Shown piece by piece: positions 11,866 through 24,346 of a DNA stretch of 64,000 nt (the first letter of the stretch is position 1; each line of letters starts with the position of its first letter). The notes under the pieces were generated by a model. The model was not told the origin of the DNA. It ran no database searches and saw nothing but the letters and a program-made list of their open reading frames with translations. The stretch is from Aquilaria yunnanensis. Taxonomy: Eukaryota > Streptophyta > Magnoliopsida > Malvales > Thymelaeaceae. The position numbers were made by a program, and so were the translations under genes. The DNA lies in the NCBI GenBank assembly GCA_039654915.1, contig CM077596.1, positions 69,069,751-69,133,750 of the forward strand. The letters are read 5' to 3'.

Positions 11866-12790
11866 TGGGCCATAGTGGGCTTGAGCAGCCTGGCCCAGCC
11901 CGGCTTGGTTAGGGCCACGCATGAAACCCAAAATCTGTGCTAGGCTTAGGCCTGACTTTTTATTTTTTATTTTTTTTCATTTTTTTGAAACATTTGCTAA
12001 ATTATAATTTTAAAGAAAAACAATACTATTGATACAATTTTTATTAATAAAAAGCCCAAGCGACAACAAAATAGATCCTAAGGATCTACTGAATGTGATC
12101 CAGTACCATGCACAATGTAGTAACTTTCATCAACTTTACCTTTCTCTTGTTTTTACTGTCTCTGTTAGTACTGTGTTTACGAATAAAACTTAATTCTCTG
12201 GTAAAATATAAAAAATACAATCAATATTTGTGGTTTCAACTTTTAGAAATATTTCAGTTTTGACTTTTATCATATTAACAAAGGTATATGATGGATATAT
12301 GGAAAGTTCAAATTTTAAGTTTTGGCATTCCCAACCCTTACGTCATATATCAATTTCCTTTTTGAATCTCATTTAACATGAAAAGTACTCGTGGTAAGCC
12401 AACACTTTCCTTCCACTTCAACAAATCTATTAATATAAGACCTAAAAACTAGTTGTTACTTGTTGTTAGAGTGAACAAAATGGTAGTTTGAGGTCAAAAA
12501 GTAAGTTAGAGCAGTTGGAGGGCTTTAGAGTGTAATTTGTCCACTTTTTGGCAAAATTTGAAATTTGCCGCTTAGATTTACCCAGTTAGCCTAACTTGGG
12601 CCCACCTTGCCCAGGTCTGGCCAAATCAGACCCGGGCCCAGGCTCCAATGCAAGCCGGGCCGAGTTGGGTTCACATAAAACCCCCTCCTCCCCTTGGCCC
12701 ATAACCGCCTCACTTCTCCAGTTCCTCTAGCCAGGCTAGGCCAAGTTTGACACCAAGATGGGCCTAACCCTGCCCATTAAACACTTCTGC
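11866..12790. mobile_element. hAT-like non-autonomous element, copy 2 (diverged)
   Basis: This shares with 5101-5744 the GC-rich terminal blocks built on 'cctggcccagcccgg' and 'gggcccaggctcc', and an internal stretch (12455-12570 against 5437-5550) that is recognisably the same sequence. The termini are decayed and I could not confirm a target duplication, so the borders are approximate. No coding capacity. Confidence 0.5.
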
Positions 12791-13300
12791 TTATAACCAA
12801 TCGAATTGACATTTTTTTTTATGTAGACTTAATATTTGATTATCTTGTGCAACTTCCATTGCTACAAACTTAACATCCTGATTAGTTCCTATTGACATTA
12901 ATTTTATTTTTCTAATAAAATATAAATCATTTTTGAAAATAAATACTAGGAAATTTATAAAGTGCATTTTAACATTCAAATTTTTTCTTTAACTCGAATG
13001 TATTTGTGCAATCTTTAACATTTGTTCAATGAAAAAATTAAGCAAAAAATTATGAGATATCTACTTGTTTTCGGTTACGTTATTTCTTATTTATTTTCCC
13101 ATATCATTATTTTTTTCTTTGCACAAGTGAGGAGAAATAAAATTAAAATAAAATACATGGAAAGATATTTTTGTATGAACGATGAATCCATCACACCAAA
13201 CAAATTGGGGTTGAATTCTCTTCAATTTTACTTGAAGTCAATTCGACATCTAGCCCAATAGTGACAAAAAAAAAATCATAAGGGGTTTGTTATTTTTGAA
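12791..13300. other. Intergenic, AT-rich; no gene seen
   Basis: Only short AT-driven open frames occur here (for example 13022-13261), with no protein-like composition. Confidence 0.4.
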
Positions 13301-13560
13301 AGGCTTAAATGCGCATTTGATCCCTCAAGTTTAGACATTCGCATGAGTTAGTCCTCAAAGATTTTCTCATCACAACTTAGTCCTTTAAGTTAGATAAATA
13401 TGTGGCTTAGTCCTAAAAGTTTGTAAGTGTGTGCGATTTAGTCCCTTAAATGGTCACGGGCTATCATGTGACCATGACACCATTAAGGAAGACGTGGGGT
13501 GGATAAACAGTGGGGGCGATTTTCTATCTAGTTGACTGGTCAAGGGATGTGAAATCCCTT
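13301..13560. repeat. Single MULE-type terminus, partner end not found
   Basis: The sequence AGGCTTAAATGCGCATTTGA followed by repeated 'ttagtccttaaagtt' modules matches the style of the TIRs at 7027 and 47129. No inverted partner is obvious to the right; the solo LTR starts at 14414. It is therefore probably a truncated or rearranged element. The adjacent minus-strand frame (13639-13851) has protein-like composition but I do not recognise it. Confidence 0.5.
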
Positions 13561-14408
13561 GAAGTAAGGACTTAATTTGGCAGCAGGTGGAACAAAGTAG
13601 TGGTAATCCACCATGTTTGGTTTGTTGGCAACCTCAAGCTAGGTGTTCGAGAAGAAATCAAAGGCAGAACAACTTTGAGCAATCAAATCCAGCTTCAAAA
13701 CATCTAGGTTCATCCCATTTGGCTTTTTGCCAAAAAATGATACCACCACTGAAGTAGGCTTGATTTTGACCACTATACTTTTGAAATCAACAATGGTCAT
13801 TGCATTTGAAAACGATGAGATGTTGAGCTTTTGACCATTTTTGAGGATCACATCAGCTGGGAAATTCTACTCAATCATCTTAGCTCTGACCGTAATAATC
13901 CACAGAGCCTCAAATTCTCTGGAATTTTGCATTATACTTTGCTTTCTGTACAAAAACCAAATGAGTATTATATGATCATCATCCTCTTTTCGAGGCTGAC
14001 AACAATTTTTCATGTCTCCTTAGGTTGTTTCTTGAAGGATTTGGCACTCCCTTCAATTGCAACATTGAGTTCATTTACCCTCTTGATTGTTGTAAGTACA
14101 ATATTATACAATTTTTGTTGAATTTTTTCTTACAATGTGTAAACCTTATAGAATGTCAATGAATAAAAAAAAGAAGAGCCCTTGGAATTCCCCCTAAAGC
14201 CTCCTTAGATTAGAAAATGGAATGGGCAACACCCTTTTTCTAGTAACGATATGCTAGTTTTATGCAGTTGTGAGGCCAACTTTTCAATCAAGTACTTTGT
14301 GCAAGTATTACACAACTAGCATCTTGTTCCTCTGTCGGTAAAATATTGTCCTTAGCATTTTTAAAGTGCTGGTGTAGCATAACTTAATGTTATCCTAGAA
14401 AGCTGATT

Positions 14409-16704
14409 TTATATGTTAGGACCATCCCTTAGATACTTGGCTTAGGCCAAGAATAAAAAGAAACACCAATTTAAAACATGAGGGACTTGATTGAAAGTAA
14501 GGATGAGGATGTAAATGAAACTATGGGAACTTGAAGGGTGAAATGCACCATGCAAATAAGTGCATGGACAAAGGTGGAATTAGACCAATTTTTAAAGTAC
14601 TGGTGTAGCAAATAAGTGCCGGTCAACAATTTCGGTTTCTTCCAAATTAATATTATAAGATTAGCTAAAATGGTAAAATGATGAAATTGGTCATGGGTTA
14701 GTTACCATTTTGGGCCATCTTAATGAAAGCTTGGCAATTTGAGCCATGAGTTAAGAATAGAGACGGAATGATCCTACATTTTAGTGACTAAAGTGTGCAT
14801 ATGGAAATTTGAGGGGGAAATTGTCACATGTAGAGTACCTAAGGACCAAGGATGTCATTGAGCCAAAATGTTGGATATGTGTACACGGTTACAGACGCCC
14901 ATTAATGCGCCAGGAGCAATTTATAAGCCTTGTCTTGTTCCAGCACCATTTTAAAGTTGGCCGAAAATCAACAACGAAGCAAAGGCTCAACGTTTCGGTT
15001 CGTGTGTGTATAGGCTGATAGCCGAGAAAACAAAGGGGCTCCAAAGCGTGTGGAAGCGAAGTTTAGAGTTCTTGTCGTGCTAGTGTTGAAGTTGAAGCTT
15101 GGAAGAGAAATCAAGCTTAGATTAAGGAGGTAAGACTCATAATCACTTGTTTTCTTGGTAATTTTCCATGAACAAATGATTATGATGGCTAATTGAATGC
15201 TTATTGTGTTAGGCAATGTATTTGAGCTTCAGCCTTAGTTACTCGAGCTACCGAGAGCTCAAGCTTTGATTGTGAGGTAGGGTTCTCACTTTTACTTGTT
15301 TTCTTGGTTCTTTTCCATGAACAAGTAATTGTGGCAGCTAAGTGATGGTTATATAATGCTATATGATCTTAGCTTGCTAGATGGGCATGTTGAGGAGATT
15401 CGGTTATGTGTTAATTGGCTAGCTAGTCAAGGTAATGGCATGTGTTAAAATTCCTAGTGAGAGAGGCCAACTTGCTAGTGAATTTGGAGCTCTAGTGGAA
15501 TGGGAGTAAAGTTGTGAAGGTGGAAGTGCAGAAAGTGCACATGCACACATGCTAGTGAATATGGCTGAATGCATTTTGTGGTGTGTGTGTGTGAGTTCTG
15601 TGTGCTTGGTTGATTGTTTGTGCATGCTAACCCATATATGAATGATTTATGATGATTACATGTATTGGTATTTTTTTGTGTTTTCCATGTTTTCATGTCT
15701 TTCTCGCAGGACAAGTAAGCTTGTGGAGGTTAAGTCATTGGACTTAACTAAATAGACCTTATATGGTAGTTTGTGAATCCCTACTGAGTAATTGTTACTC
15801 ACTGCCCATCATTTTTGTTTCAGGAAAGGATATACAGCTTGAGTAGTTTGCTTGAGTTGCTAGTTTGTGTGCTAGTTAGTACACTATTTGCTCGAAGTAT
15901 GTGCCAATTGAATCTTGGCTTGAATACTTACATTACAAGTCTTATGGCTTAAGGCTGAAACTTATGTTCTAGGTTTGTAGGCTTTTGTAGTTGTGGGATC
16001 AGTCTAGGTACAGGAAGGATGTGTGGACTTAGACCCTGGTTATGGTTTGTATGTTTGGGTTAGTTTTGTGGAGTGTGCTACTGTTCTGTACACTTAGGTT
16101 TCTTTTAAGAAACTAGGGTATATGGCTTGTAAACTTAACCTTGGCTACTTTGGGCTTATAGCATCCTTGGTATGTTGCCAAGCTAGTGATGCTGGTATTT
16201 AGGCTATTTTGTGTGTATATATGTAGCCTTGCTTGTACATGGTTTTGTATGTACATATGATGGATGCTTATGTGCCAAGTTATGTTAAGTTTATGAGCTT
16301 ATGGTTATGTTTCATGAAGAAATCTCTTGAGTTATTATGTTTGGCCGAGTGTACATGTGCATGGAAACTTGATTTTTCAAACTATAGAGATGTGGGCTTC
16401 TTGGTTGTCATTCATTAAAGTAGCACACTTGACAAGCACACATCCTAGACACTTAACAGATTAAGTGTATGCCTTGCTTGTGTTGCAAGTTAGAGGTTGG
16501 GCCCTACTTAAGCTGCAGGTTGTTGTTCTAAATAACTCATAAGCCTCTTGGGACATATCCTAGCTCTTAGCTTTAGAAAATAAAACTTAAATACTAGGAA
16601 GTTATTAACACCCGAATTTAAGTTTAATCAAAGGAATCTTGGGTAAATTGGTGAGTGGTACTGAGATGGCACAGGCTAGAGCCTGTGTGGGATGTGACAT
16701 TATA
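14409..16704. mobile_element. Solo LTR, probably Ty3/Gypsy, with TTATA TSD
   Basis: The LTR is 14414-16699 (2286 bp). It starts TGTTAGGACC and ends GGGATGTGACA, the TG...CA ends of LTR retrotransposons. It is flanked by 5-bp copies of TTATA (14409-14413 and 16700-16704). No primer-binding site or polypurine tract adjoins either side, so it is a solo LTR left by recombination. The length fits large chromovirus-type Gypsy LTRs; that assignment is inference. It contains a diverged internal duplication: the stretch 'cttgttttcttgg.....tttccatgaacaa' occurs near 15147-15175 and again near 15295-15325. No gag-pol sequence was seen. Confidence 0.85.
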
Positions 16705-19536
16705 CATGTGAATGGTTGTCTGGCCATGATTTGTTCTTCATAGTATGTAACTTTTTTTTAGTTCCTCTTCTAGAAAGATTGAGAATATTCTTACCGATGC
16801 TTATGTTAATACTATATTGTAATGATTTCTTGTTCGTTAATAGGGTATGTATAATCATTTACTTCATTAGTTTGTTAACGATAAGATGACTAAATTCTTT
16901 GTGACCATGCAAATTTCTTGATGTTGTACAGAAATGAATCATTGCCTATCATTTAGAGCATGATTATCATGCTCTTTGTAGTACAAAGCTAGAACAACTA
17001 GAGTGAAATCATACATGCAACAAGGAAATCAGGAATGATATGCAAACACGATACCACTCCACTAGTGATGACGGTTGAAGGCCATTGATTGGCAACTAGA
17101 TACCGGTTGATTAGGGAAGGAGCACGAAAAGGAGGGCTCAGAAATAAAGTTCAAATTAGAAATATGAGCAAACATCTAAGCTAAACTAAGACGATAAGTT
17201 GCTGCAGCGTTCAAATTAGGAAGATGAACAGTGAGGGTTTTGATACAAATTGGGGAAAAGGCCATGAAATGGTGGAAATGGAGAAATTTCACTTTGGACG
17301 AGTATGAATGTAGGAGATAAACCAAATTGGAGATGGAATTGAAAGATTTCATACAAGAATTGGTTTGAGCAACTTTCTTAGTTGGAGAGAAGGTGCCTCA
17401 CTGCTCTTTTGCTTTTCATTCTGTTCTTGAAGATCGTTAAAATAACTAATTTGCCATGAATCTTACTTTTCCTAATTACAAGTTATGTGTGAAAAAGTGA
17501 ACAACATGTGTCCGATTTATAGAGAGAAGTTGCAAAAGAGAAGGCATGAGAGAATGTCTCTATCAGTCCTCAAAACTAAAATGCCAGGTCACGAACTATG
17601 ATAGGCATAGTCAAATCCTAAACCGTCCGCTTGTGCCCATAAAAATTGGGATTTGATTGTTTGATTGTGTCATCATAGCCAATTGCCCAATCATACTCCC
17701 ATGCTAAAATAGCACCAAGTCATTATACATATCTACTTCTGTTTAAGGATACATTAGTTAATTGCCCTATATGACAAGCATAGCAAGATCACAATTTGTT
17801 TTTGGTAGTCCAACTATCAACCAGTCAAGTTAATCGGCCCTCTGAGCATTGATCAATAGGATTTTAAGATTGCTTACTTACTAAGAAAAAGCCTCCGATG
17901 TTCAAGTTAGCTCTTTAGAAGTATTCAAAGTAGCTATGAAATTCAAATTAGAGTTGTTTACGTACCTTGGATGGAAGTAATATACTGTTCACACATGTCT
18001 TATTACACATAACACACTTTTAATAAATATGTAGTTGACTGAAGTTGTTTTGGACAAAGAAGAGCTGTTAGTTAAGGGAAAAAACATTTGAGAGAATTTT
18101 TTTATCTAAAATATAGATGTGCAAATTGCACAGATATGCACAATATAATTTACGCCTTAGATGGATCGTGAGGTCTCATTTTATAGAATTAGAGGTGCTT
18201 TGTAAGTTTTTGGAAAAATAATTAATATAGAATCCTATACTATGTAGATTTTATATTCCCCTAAATACCTTTTAGATCTGGTGCCAGGTTATTGGACCAA
18301 CTCCTGGTATTGAGCCTCATACCGAGTACGATATAACTTATGCAAGTCTGATATTCTTTACATGAAGATCAAATTTTTAAAGGAGAGCTGTTAATTTGTC
18401 CAAACTTCGTAAAATTGCAATGTTTGTCCAAATCCTTCCACTTTCTAACAAATTTGAGATTTTTACCTTTTAACAGATAATGTTTTCGACAGGAAACGGT
18501 GGTGAGTATTCGTACATCACTTTCTAGAACAAATAAATAGCTCGAAACACGATCAAGTTTTAAGCCTAGTAAAACACCCGTTTTTTTTTTTCTGTTGGTG
18601 TAACAGCAGTTAATAGTACGGTGACATGTTAGGACAGACAACACCTGCACCAAAATTCATTCAACTCTATTTGTTTGCTTCTAGACCTCAAGAATTCAGT
18701 TCAATTTGGTTGAGTTTTCTTCTTTTGCATAGGCCATCACCAAAATTCTAATGTTTGTGTTCATTTTCATTGCTCATTTTTCTTTTAAATCAAACCGTTT
18801 ATCTTTTGATAGACACCTCTATAAATCTTACATAGAATAAACAGATATATGTTCAGTTCAACCTTGAACCATAATCACTCATCTATGTTTTCCTTCCAAC
18901 TGCAGGCTACAAAAAATGCATTTTGCTAAACTTGACTGAATAAAACAACTATTCGTAATTGAAAACTCCAACATTCCCTACTCAGACTCACAACCAGGCA
19001 ATGAAAAGAAAAAAAAGATCATGTTTGCTGGCAAGAAGCACTTCAGGTAATGGAGCTAGGCAAAGGGGCCTGTAGGTGTACCCCAAGGCAAGCAATAATT
19101 TTGGGATTGGAACAAGAACAGGGTACAGAGACCTTCATACGCCTCAGTTTCTATTAAAAAACAAGCTCAAGTGCTGTAACAGATTTGCCTCAACCGCATC
19201 AAAAGCAACAGAAATGATTTCCTTTAAATCATCAGTTGTTAGATCATAGATGAAAGGAGCATGCCTAGAGTTTTGTCGGCAGTGCAACTTAAATTAAAAG
19301 CAATTAGATCCTTGAGATCTCGTCCAACTCTACATAAGCTAATTAAACCGATCCGACCAGAAATAACCCTCTATAAGCAACCAAGATACAGGGCTGAGAT
19401 GCAACGGCAAAATGATTCAACATAGACGCCACTAGTACCTTAAATATACTTCTGTATCTGTATGTATGTGTAATTATATATCAGCAGTTCATCATTCCAG
19501 CGCAGATAGGGGGGTGCACGAAAAGGTACTTCAGCT
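16705..19536. other. Intergenic; no gene recognised
   Basis: About 2.8 kb of unremarkable AT-rich DNA with only short frames. The right-hand end (from about 18960) is probably the 3' UTR and flank of the CID10-like gene. Confidence 0.4.
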
Positions 19537-22500
19537 TTAGTGCATCCCAGGGCGTGGGGCACGGGGACGAACAGGAGTCTTGGACGGGCTCACCCTACAT
19601 GCACAACAACAGAAGTCAGGTCCCCTCAGTCATCAGAAGATTAGAGTAGAAGACAGCTTGACAGGCGACTCCAGGCCTACAACCTGATAGGCAGCGATCC
19701 TAAAACTGCACCGCTGCAGTTAAGAGCACCAATAGCAGATTCAGCCTGCAGGAGTGAACATACAGATGATGATCACTTTACATAGACATCATACTCTTCA
19801 TCCTTATTCAACACTCCCACAAATAAAGCAACAATATAACTTCACCTTTTTATATAGTATATACTTTACTATTGGTACTTGACCAACTGTGTAAACACGA
19901 AAGTCTATTACCAATCCATGGAACACCAACCCATGCCATATGATTTCACATATTTGCTTGTGGATGGCAATAGTGTCACATACATAATGCTTTGAAGGAT
20001 AGACGATTCTGTGTTTACAGATTGTCTGCTTTACTAACTCTACATTTTAGAAGTCGTGACAATAAAAGGTATACAACTTCTGAGAACCATCAATCGGAAA
20101 GTGAATCTATTTAATCATAGCTAATGGAACAAAGAGGAAAGAATAAACCATGTGGAACAATAGTTACAAGGAAAAGCCTCAATGATTAAAGACTACCACA
20201 GAAGATTAGGATTAATTCCATGAAAACTAAAAATCGTGTCCTGTTATTTCTCTTTATTAAGCCCATTAGAGAAGCCAAGATAGGGAACAAGCTGTCACTG
20301 TTGCCTTTCGCAAGCTGCCATTTAAGATTGTAGTAGCTTCAAAACATTAACATTGGGCAAAAGCCAATGGTTCAAGAGCTTGAGATTAAAGTAATCCATT
20401 TTCCAGCTACCAACTACACATTGTGTTCCATCCACGAGACAGGCTTTCCTTAAGCTGTAATGTCGGTTTGGGATGACATAATTAATCATCCACCACAGAA
20501 AGCATTTAATTTATCATTCAGAAAGAATATTGCATTCTCATAACCACAAACAGAATACAAAATCAATGTCCAAGAACCTGAGGCCTTAGCTTGAGGTTTA
20601 ATGTTCACCCTAGCCTTTAGGGCTAGCTTCAAGCCTTGGCTCCCCCTCTCCTTCCCCGTCAAAACATCCAGGCCAAAACAATATCATAATCCAAATAAAC
20701 TTGAATTGACATAGGAGAAGTGAGTTTAAGGATGGAAGAGAAATGACCAACAAAGTGGAAAAACTAGGACACACATACAAAAGTGTTACTCTGATTCAAA
20801 GTAGTTTCAGTACCCAAACAAAAACAACATGTTAACACAAAGCAAATAAAAGCAAATCTTCATGTGTGAGAAGTGAGTAGAATTGGCCCTAGATTGAAAG
20901 AAAGCAAATGAGGGATATGAGAAAATGAATAACAAAAAGAGCTAACAGATACACTGATATTGTTTCAAGAATAGTCAATTCTAGTATAGGACCAGTAAGG
21001 AAAACCAAATAAGTTCATCATAAGTTCATAAGAAAGTTATGATGAGAAGTTACCACTGCAAACTCAACAAAGGCGATGCGAGTAGAGTGATGATAATCTC
21101 CAAGTAGCCTCAAGCGCTGAACCTACAAAAGGAAAAGAAAAGAATGTTCAATAGGAGATCTTTGTATGCTAGAAAAACAAGAATTTTTGCAAGGCATGAC
21201 ACCAGGATTTGAACCTCTCCACAAACAGACTCAAAGAAAAGCTTGACATCAGCCTGAGTAACCTGTACAAATTGAGCAGACAATCATCAGATGACTTCGA
21301 TGCATCCAATCAAAAAGCAGTAGTAGGCTTCCAAAAGCTACCTTCTTGTCAATGTTTGTACAATAAATAGTCCTTGTGCACATCTCACGTTCATCTTCAG
21401 ACTGAAAACAAGGATCACATCAGAGAGCTATGTAATAGAAGAGAATTTATCATCAGGAGAATCCAGATTCAGTCCTTGAAAGTAAGTAAAGCTAATTTTA
21501 CCCTTGGCAAAAACACTGGGTTAACCGGTGCAATTGCAGTTTTGGAAGGCAGCACTTTTACAGGGTAAAAGCCAAGCATTGTCCCAGACAGATTCAGAGC
21601 AGCCCTGGCGCTCTCTGCAAAAACATGCTCATTGTCGCTTCAGTAAGGGCAGGCATACTAACCAATGTAAAACAATTGTTGCATTTTCATAATACCTTCA
21701 TCATAAAACTCAATGAAGGCAAAGCGCAGAACTGAGTTGGGGTCACCACATATACGACAATCAACAACCTTTTCCCCAAAAAGGACAATTTTCATGTTAA
21801 TACTCAAAATGCGACATCAATCAAAGGTTTTGGTGAAGAAAATGGGTAAGGAAAACACCTGTCCGCAGCTGAGAAAGAGACCAGCAAGCTGCTCCTCAGT
21901 AACCTACAGAAAAGACTGAACTCTCAGTCCCATGTAAGAGCGCACACAAACCAAAGCTAGCCATAACTCATAATGATTACCGCTTGATCAATGTCAGATA
22001 CATAAACAGTCTTCCTAATGGCTTCCTCTCGTTGTGCCATTTTTGTTCTACTATTCACCCTTCTCTTCCCTTGCCCATAACCTTGCCTCTTCTGAGGGGA
22101 AAAAAAACAGCAACAGTGAAATGCTTACAAGATAAAGAGCGTTTAAAGAACCAAAAAACCCAATGAAACAGATCATAACAATGGAACCCGAGTAATAACG
22201 GTCGATTATCCTCCTCAAATCAACACAAGACTCATCCAGTTTCTCAACAATCAGACACGGATGACAGAAAAATGAAACTTGAAAGAAAACAAGTGTCCAA
22301 AATCATACATACCCTTCTGTTAGTCTGTCCGTTGGCATTGGCAGGATTAGCTGGCAGCACAAAATTTTCCGCAAATCCAAGCCCATTGGCCACAAAGCGA
22401 TAATTTTGATCGGGGCTAAGATTTAACTGACGGTTGGCGAGAGATGGAGGAACAAACTCCTGCGCCATCGGGTTGAGCTTGGACAAAATCTCAACCAAAT

Positions 22501-22825
22501 CCCTCATATCATTCTTGAAACTGTCGCCAATCGCTTTCTCCACAGCCCGGACCCCATTAAACCCTCCGGGCTTCTGCTGATTCTTATCGTACCCATTGTT
22601 CTGCATCTGGGTCTTTACAGTGACAACTGCTCTCTCCGGCTGTTCTTGGTAGTTGGCGTCGGAGCTCTGATCGTCGATTGGGGCTTGAAAGTTTCCGTCT
22701 TTACTCTTCGCCGACACAGAATCAGTTCTGGGCTTCGATTTCTCCGGATCGTGATGGCCATTGGACTCCGACGAGACCACAGTGCTGTCGAAATCGTGAG
22801 CCCCGGCATTCTCCGCGACCGCCAT
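19537..22825 (-). CDS. CID10: PAM2 and two-RRM protein interacting with poly(A)-binding protein (CID8-13 group, CID10-like)
   Basis: Ten exons on the minus strand: 22825-22313, 22091-21981, 21903-21859, 21768-21696, 21614-21502, 21401-21342, 21262-21215, 21122-21054, 19745-19684, 19594-19537. They give 383 residues with consistent phases. A PAM2 motif (SKLNPMAQEFVPPSL, residues 115-129) binds the MLLE domain of poly(A)-binding protein. A basic KRQGYGQGKRR stretch follows (nuclear-localisation-like). Then come RRM1 (from about 198, TVYVSDID, RNP1-like LRFAFIEF) and RRM2 (from about 280, TIYCTNID, TRIAFVEF). The tail is Pro/Arg-rich. This order defines the Arabidopsis CID8-13 proteins, which have roles in mRNA regulation. 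CID10 is preferred because of the neighbours. Exon 7 uses a weak donor (GAG|GTTCAA). Intron 8 is 1.3 kb; the others are short. Confidence 0.92.
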
Positions 22826-24027
22826 AATCGAAGCAAGCTCGATAGTATTAGTATCAGATAATCAGATGGTCTTTTTCCAAAAGTCGTCTGGCCACAAAAA
22901 AACGAAACGAGAAGGTAGTTTTCTGGATATTAAAAGATCGGATTACGGTACAACAAAGAAAATGGAAAAATTTATTAATCAGAGCCCAGATAGAGGAAAA
23001 TACAGTGAGATTGTTGTTGGGAGACGCACCTGCCTGCCTTATCTAAACTGTTGTTTCCATCGATGCAAAGGCCAAATATCCTCACTTGACTCTGCAATTT
23101 GCTTTGCTGGAGGTAGGAACCAAAAATGGGTGAAAATAAAGACGGAGCAAAGCTCCCAGCTTTCTCCAAATACTGGTGGAAAGTTTTTATTTTTATTCGA
23201 AATGGAAGATATTGATTGATATTATTATATCCCGGAGACAGAAGGAGAGAGAGAAATATGAATTAAGAGGGACAGAAAATGAGGAATTAAATAGGATTTG
23301 TTTTGTTTTGTCGCGTTCCGTTTGCGCTGCGCTGCTCTGCCTTTTTGGACCTTGTTTCACATCGTCCCAAAAGGATGATTCTTCTTCAACAACAGGCCCA
23401 TGATCAGAGACAGACAAAACTCAGACCTTTCTCTTCTTTTATTTCCCAAAATACCCATATCTGCCCTCTTCATAAAATATTTCTTGCTCGTCATGATTTT
23501 CATGCATCAATTTCCTCAATGCTCTGAGACCGACGCAAATCAGTAGTTAATCAATTACTAGTTTTTCTCCTTGCGGAAATCTGTACTATTTGACCTAAAG
23601 ATGCTTAATTGCCAATAAACATAAGTTCACAGCTAATTAGCACGCTTTCTTTCCAACAAATATTAGAGTGGTTGTTAGTGACAAATGAAATTACGAAAAA
23701 AGAAACACTAACAAATTTTGTGCAGCAGATGATGCGATGATGGGATAAATGGCATGGAAAACAAAAGCTGGGTGTGTGTGTCAAAGATGTCATTGTCCGT
23801 GCAAACTACAAAAACAAAAGGAAAAAAAAAAACGAAGAAATCATTTGTTTCACGTTGAGATGGGCAACATATTACGACTATCGGAGCTAAGGTAGGTCCA
23901 GTTCTAGTGACGGTGACGCCTTTGGTTGAAATCGCAAGGTGCAACACAAAAAACGACGTCGCTATTTGGACTCTAGATTGTTCCGCTCACAAAATGCGGC
24001 CATGTAAAAACTGCAAAAACACGCTAT
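22826..24027. other. Promoter and 5' region of the CID10-like gene
   Basis: The 5' UTR of the minus-strand gene should start within the first 600 bases. A GGCCCA site (23395-23400; TGGGCC on the minus strand, a site II-type element common in plant housekeeping promoters) lies about 570 bases from the ATG. The remainder has no gene that I can support. Confidence 0.5.
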
Positions 24028-24346
24028 TTAGAGCTAATTTATTTTAATTTAAAGTTAATTTATTTTTATTTTTATATTTTTTAATCTTGAATTTGTTTTA
24101 TTTGAGAGTTAATATTATGTAAATATAATAATTTATTTAAAAGTAAATTTTTATAATATTATTAAATTTTTTTAATACCTAAAGCTAGAAAAATTTATAA
24201 AAATTTAGTAAGATTATAAAAATTATATTTTCATTGGATTATTACACTTACATAATATCAAATTTTAAATAAAATTAATTTTAAATAAAAAAATATAAAA
24301 ATAAAAATAAATTATTTTTTATTAAGTTAAAATAAATTGGCTCTTA
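24028..24346. mobile_element. Palindromic Tourist-like MITE with TTA TSD
   Basis: The element is 24031-24343 (313 bp). It is an almost complete palindrome: GAGCTAATTTATTTTAA at the left and TTAAAATAAATTGGCTC at the right, with pairing through most of the AT-rich body. It is flanked by TTA at 24028-24030 and 24344-24346. TTA duplication suggests the PIF/Harbinger superfamily. A diverged relative is at about 31575-31850. No coding capacity. Confidence 0.8.

Noticed and set aside
13639..13851. Minus-strand frame with protein-like composition
   Set aside because: I could not link it to any family, and it has no flanking exons. Noted only within the adjacent repeat entry.
14520..14560. Possible right terminus for the MULE-type end at 13301
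   Set aside because: The complementarity is weak, and the site lies inside the solo LTR starting at 14414.
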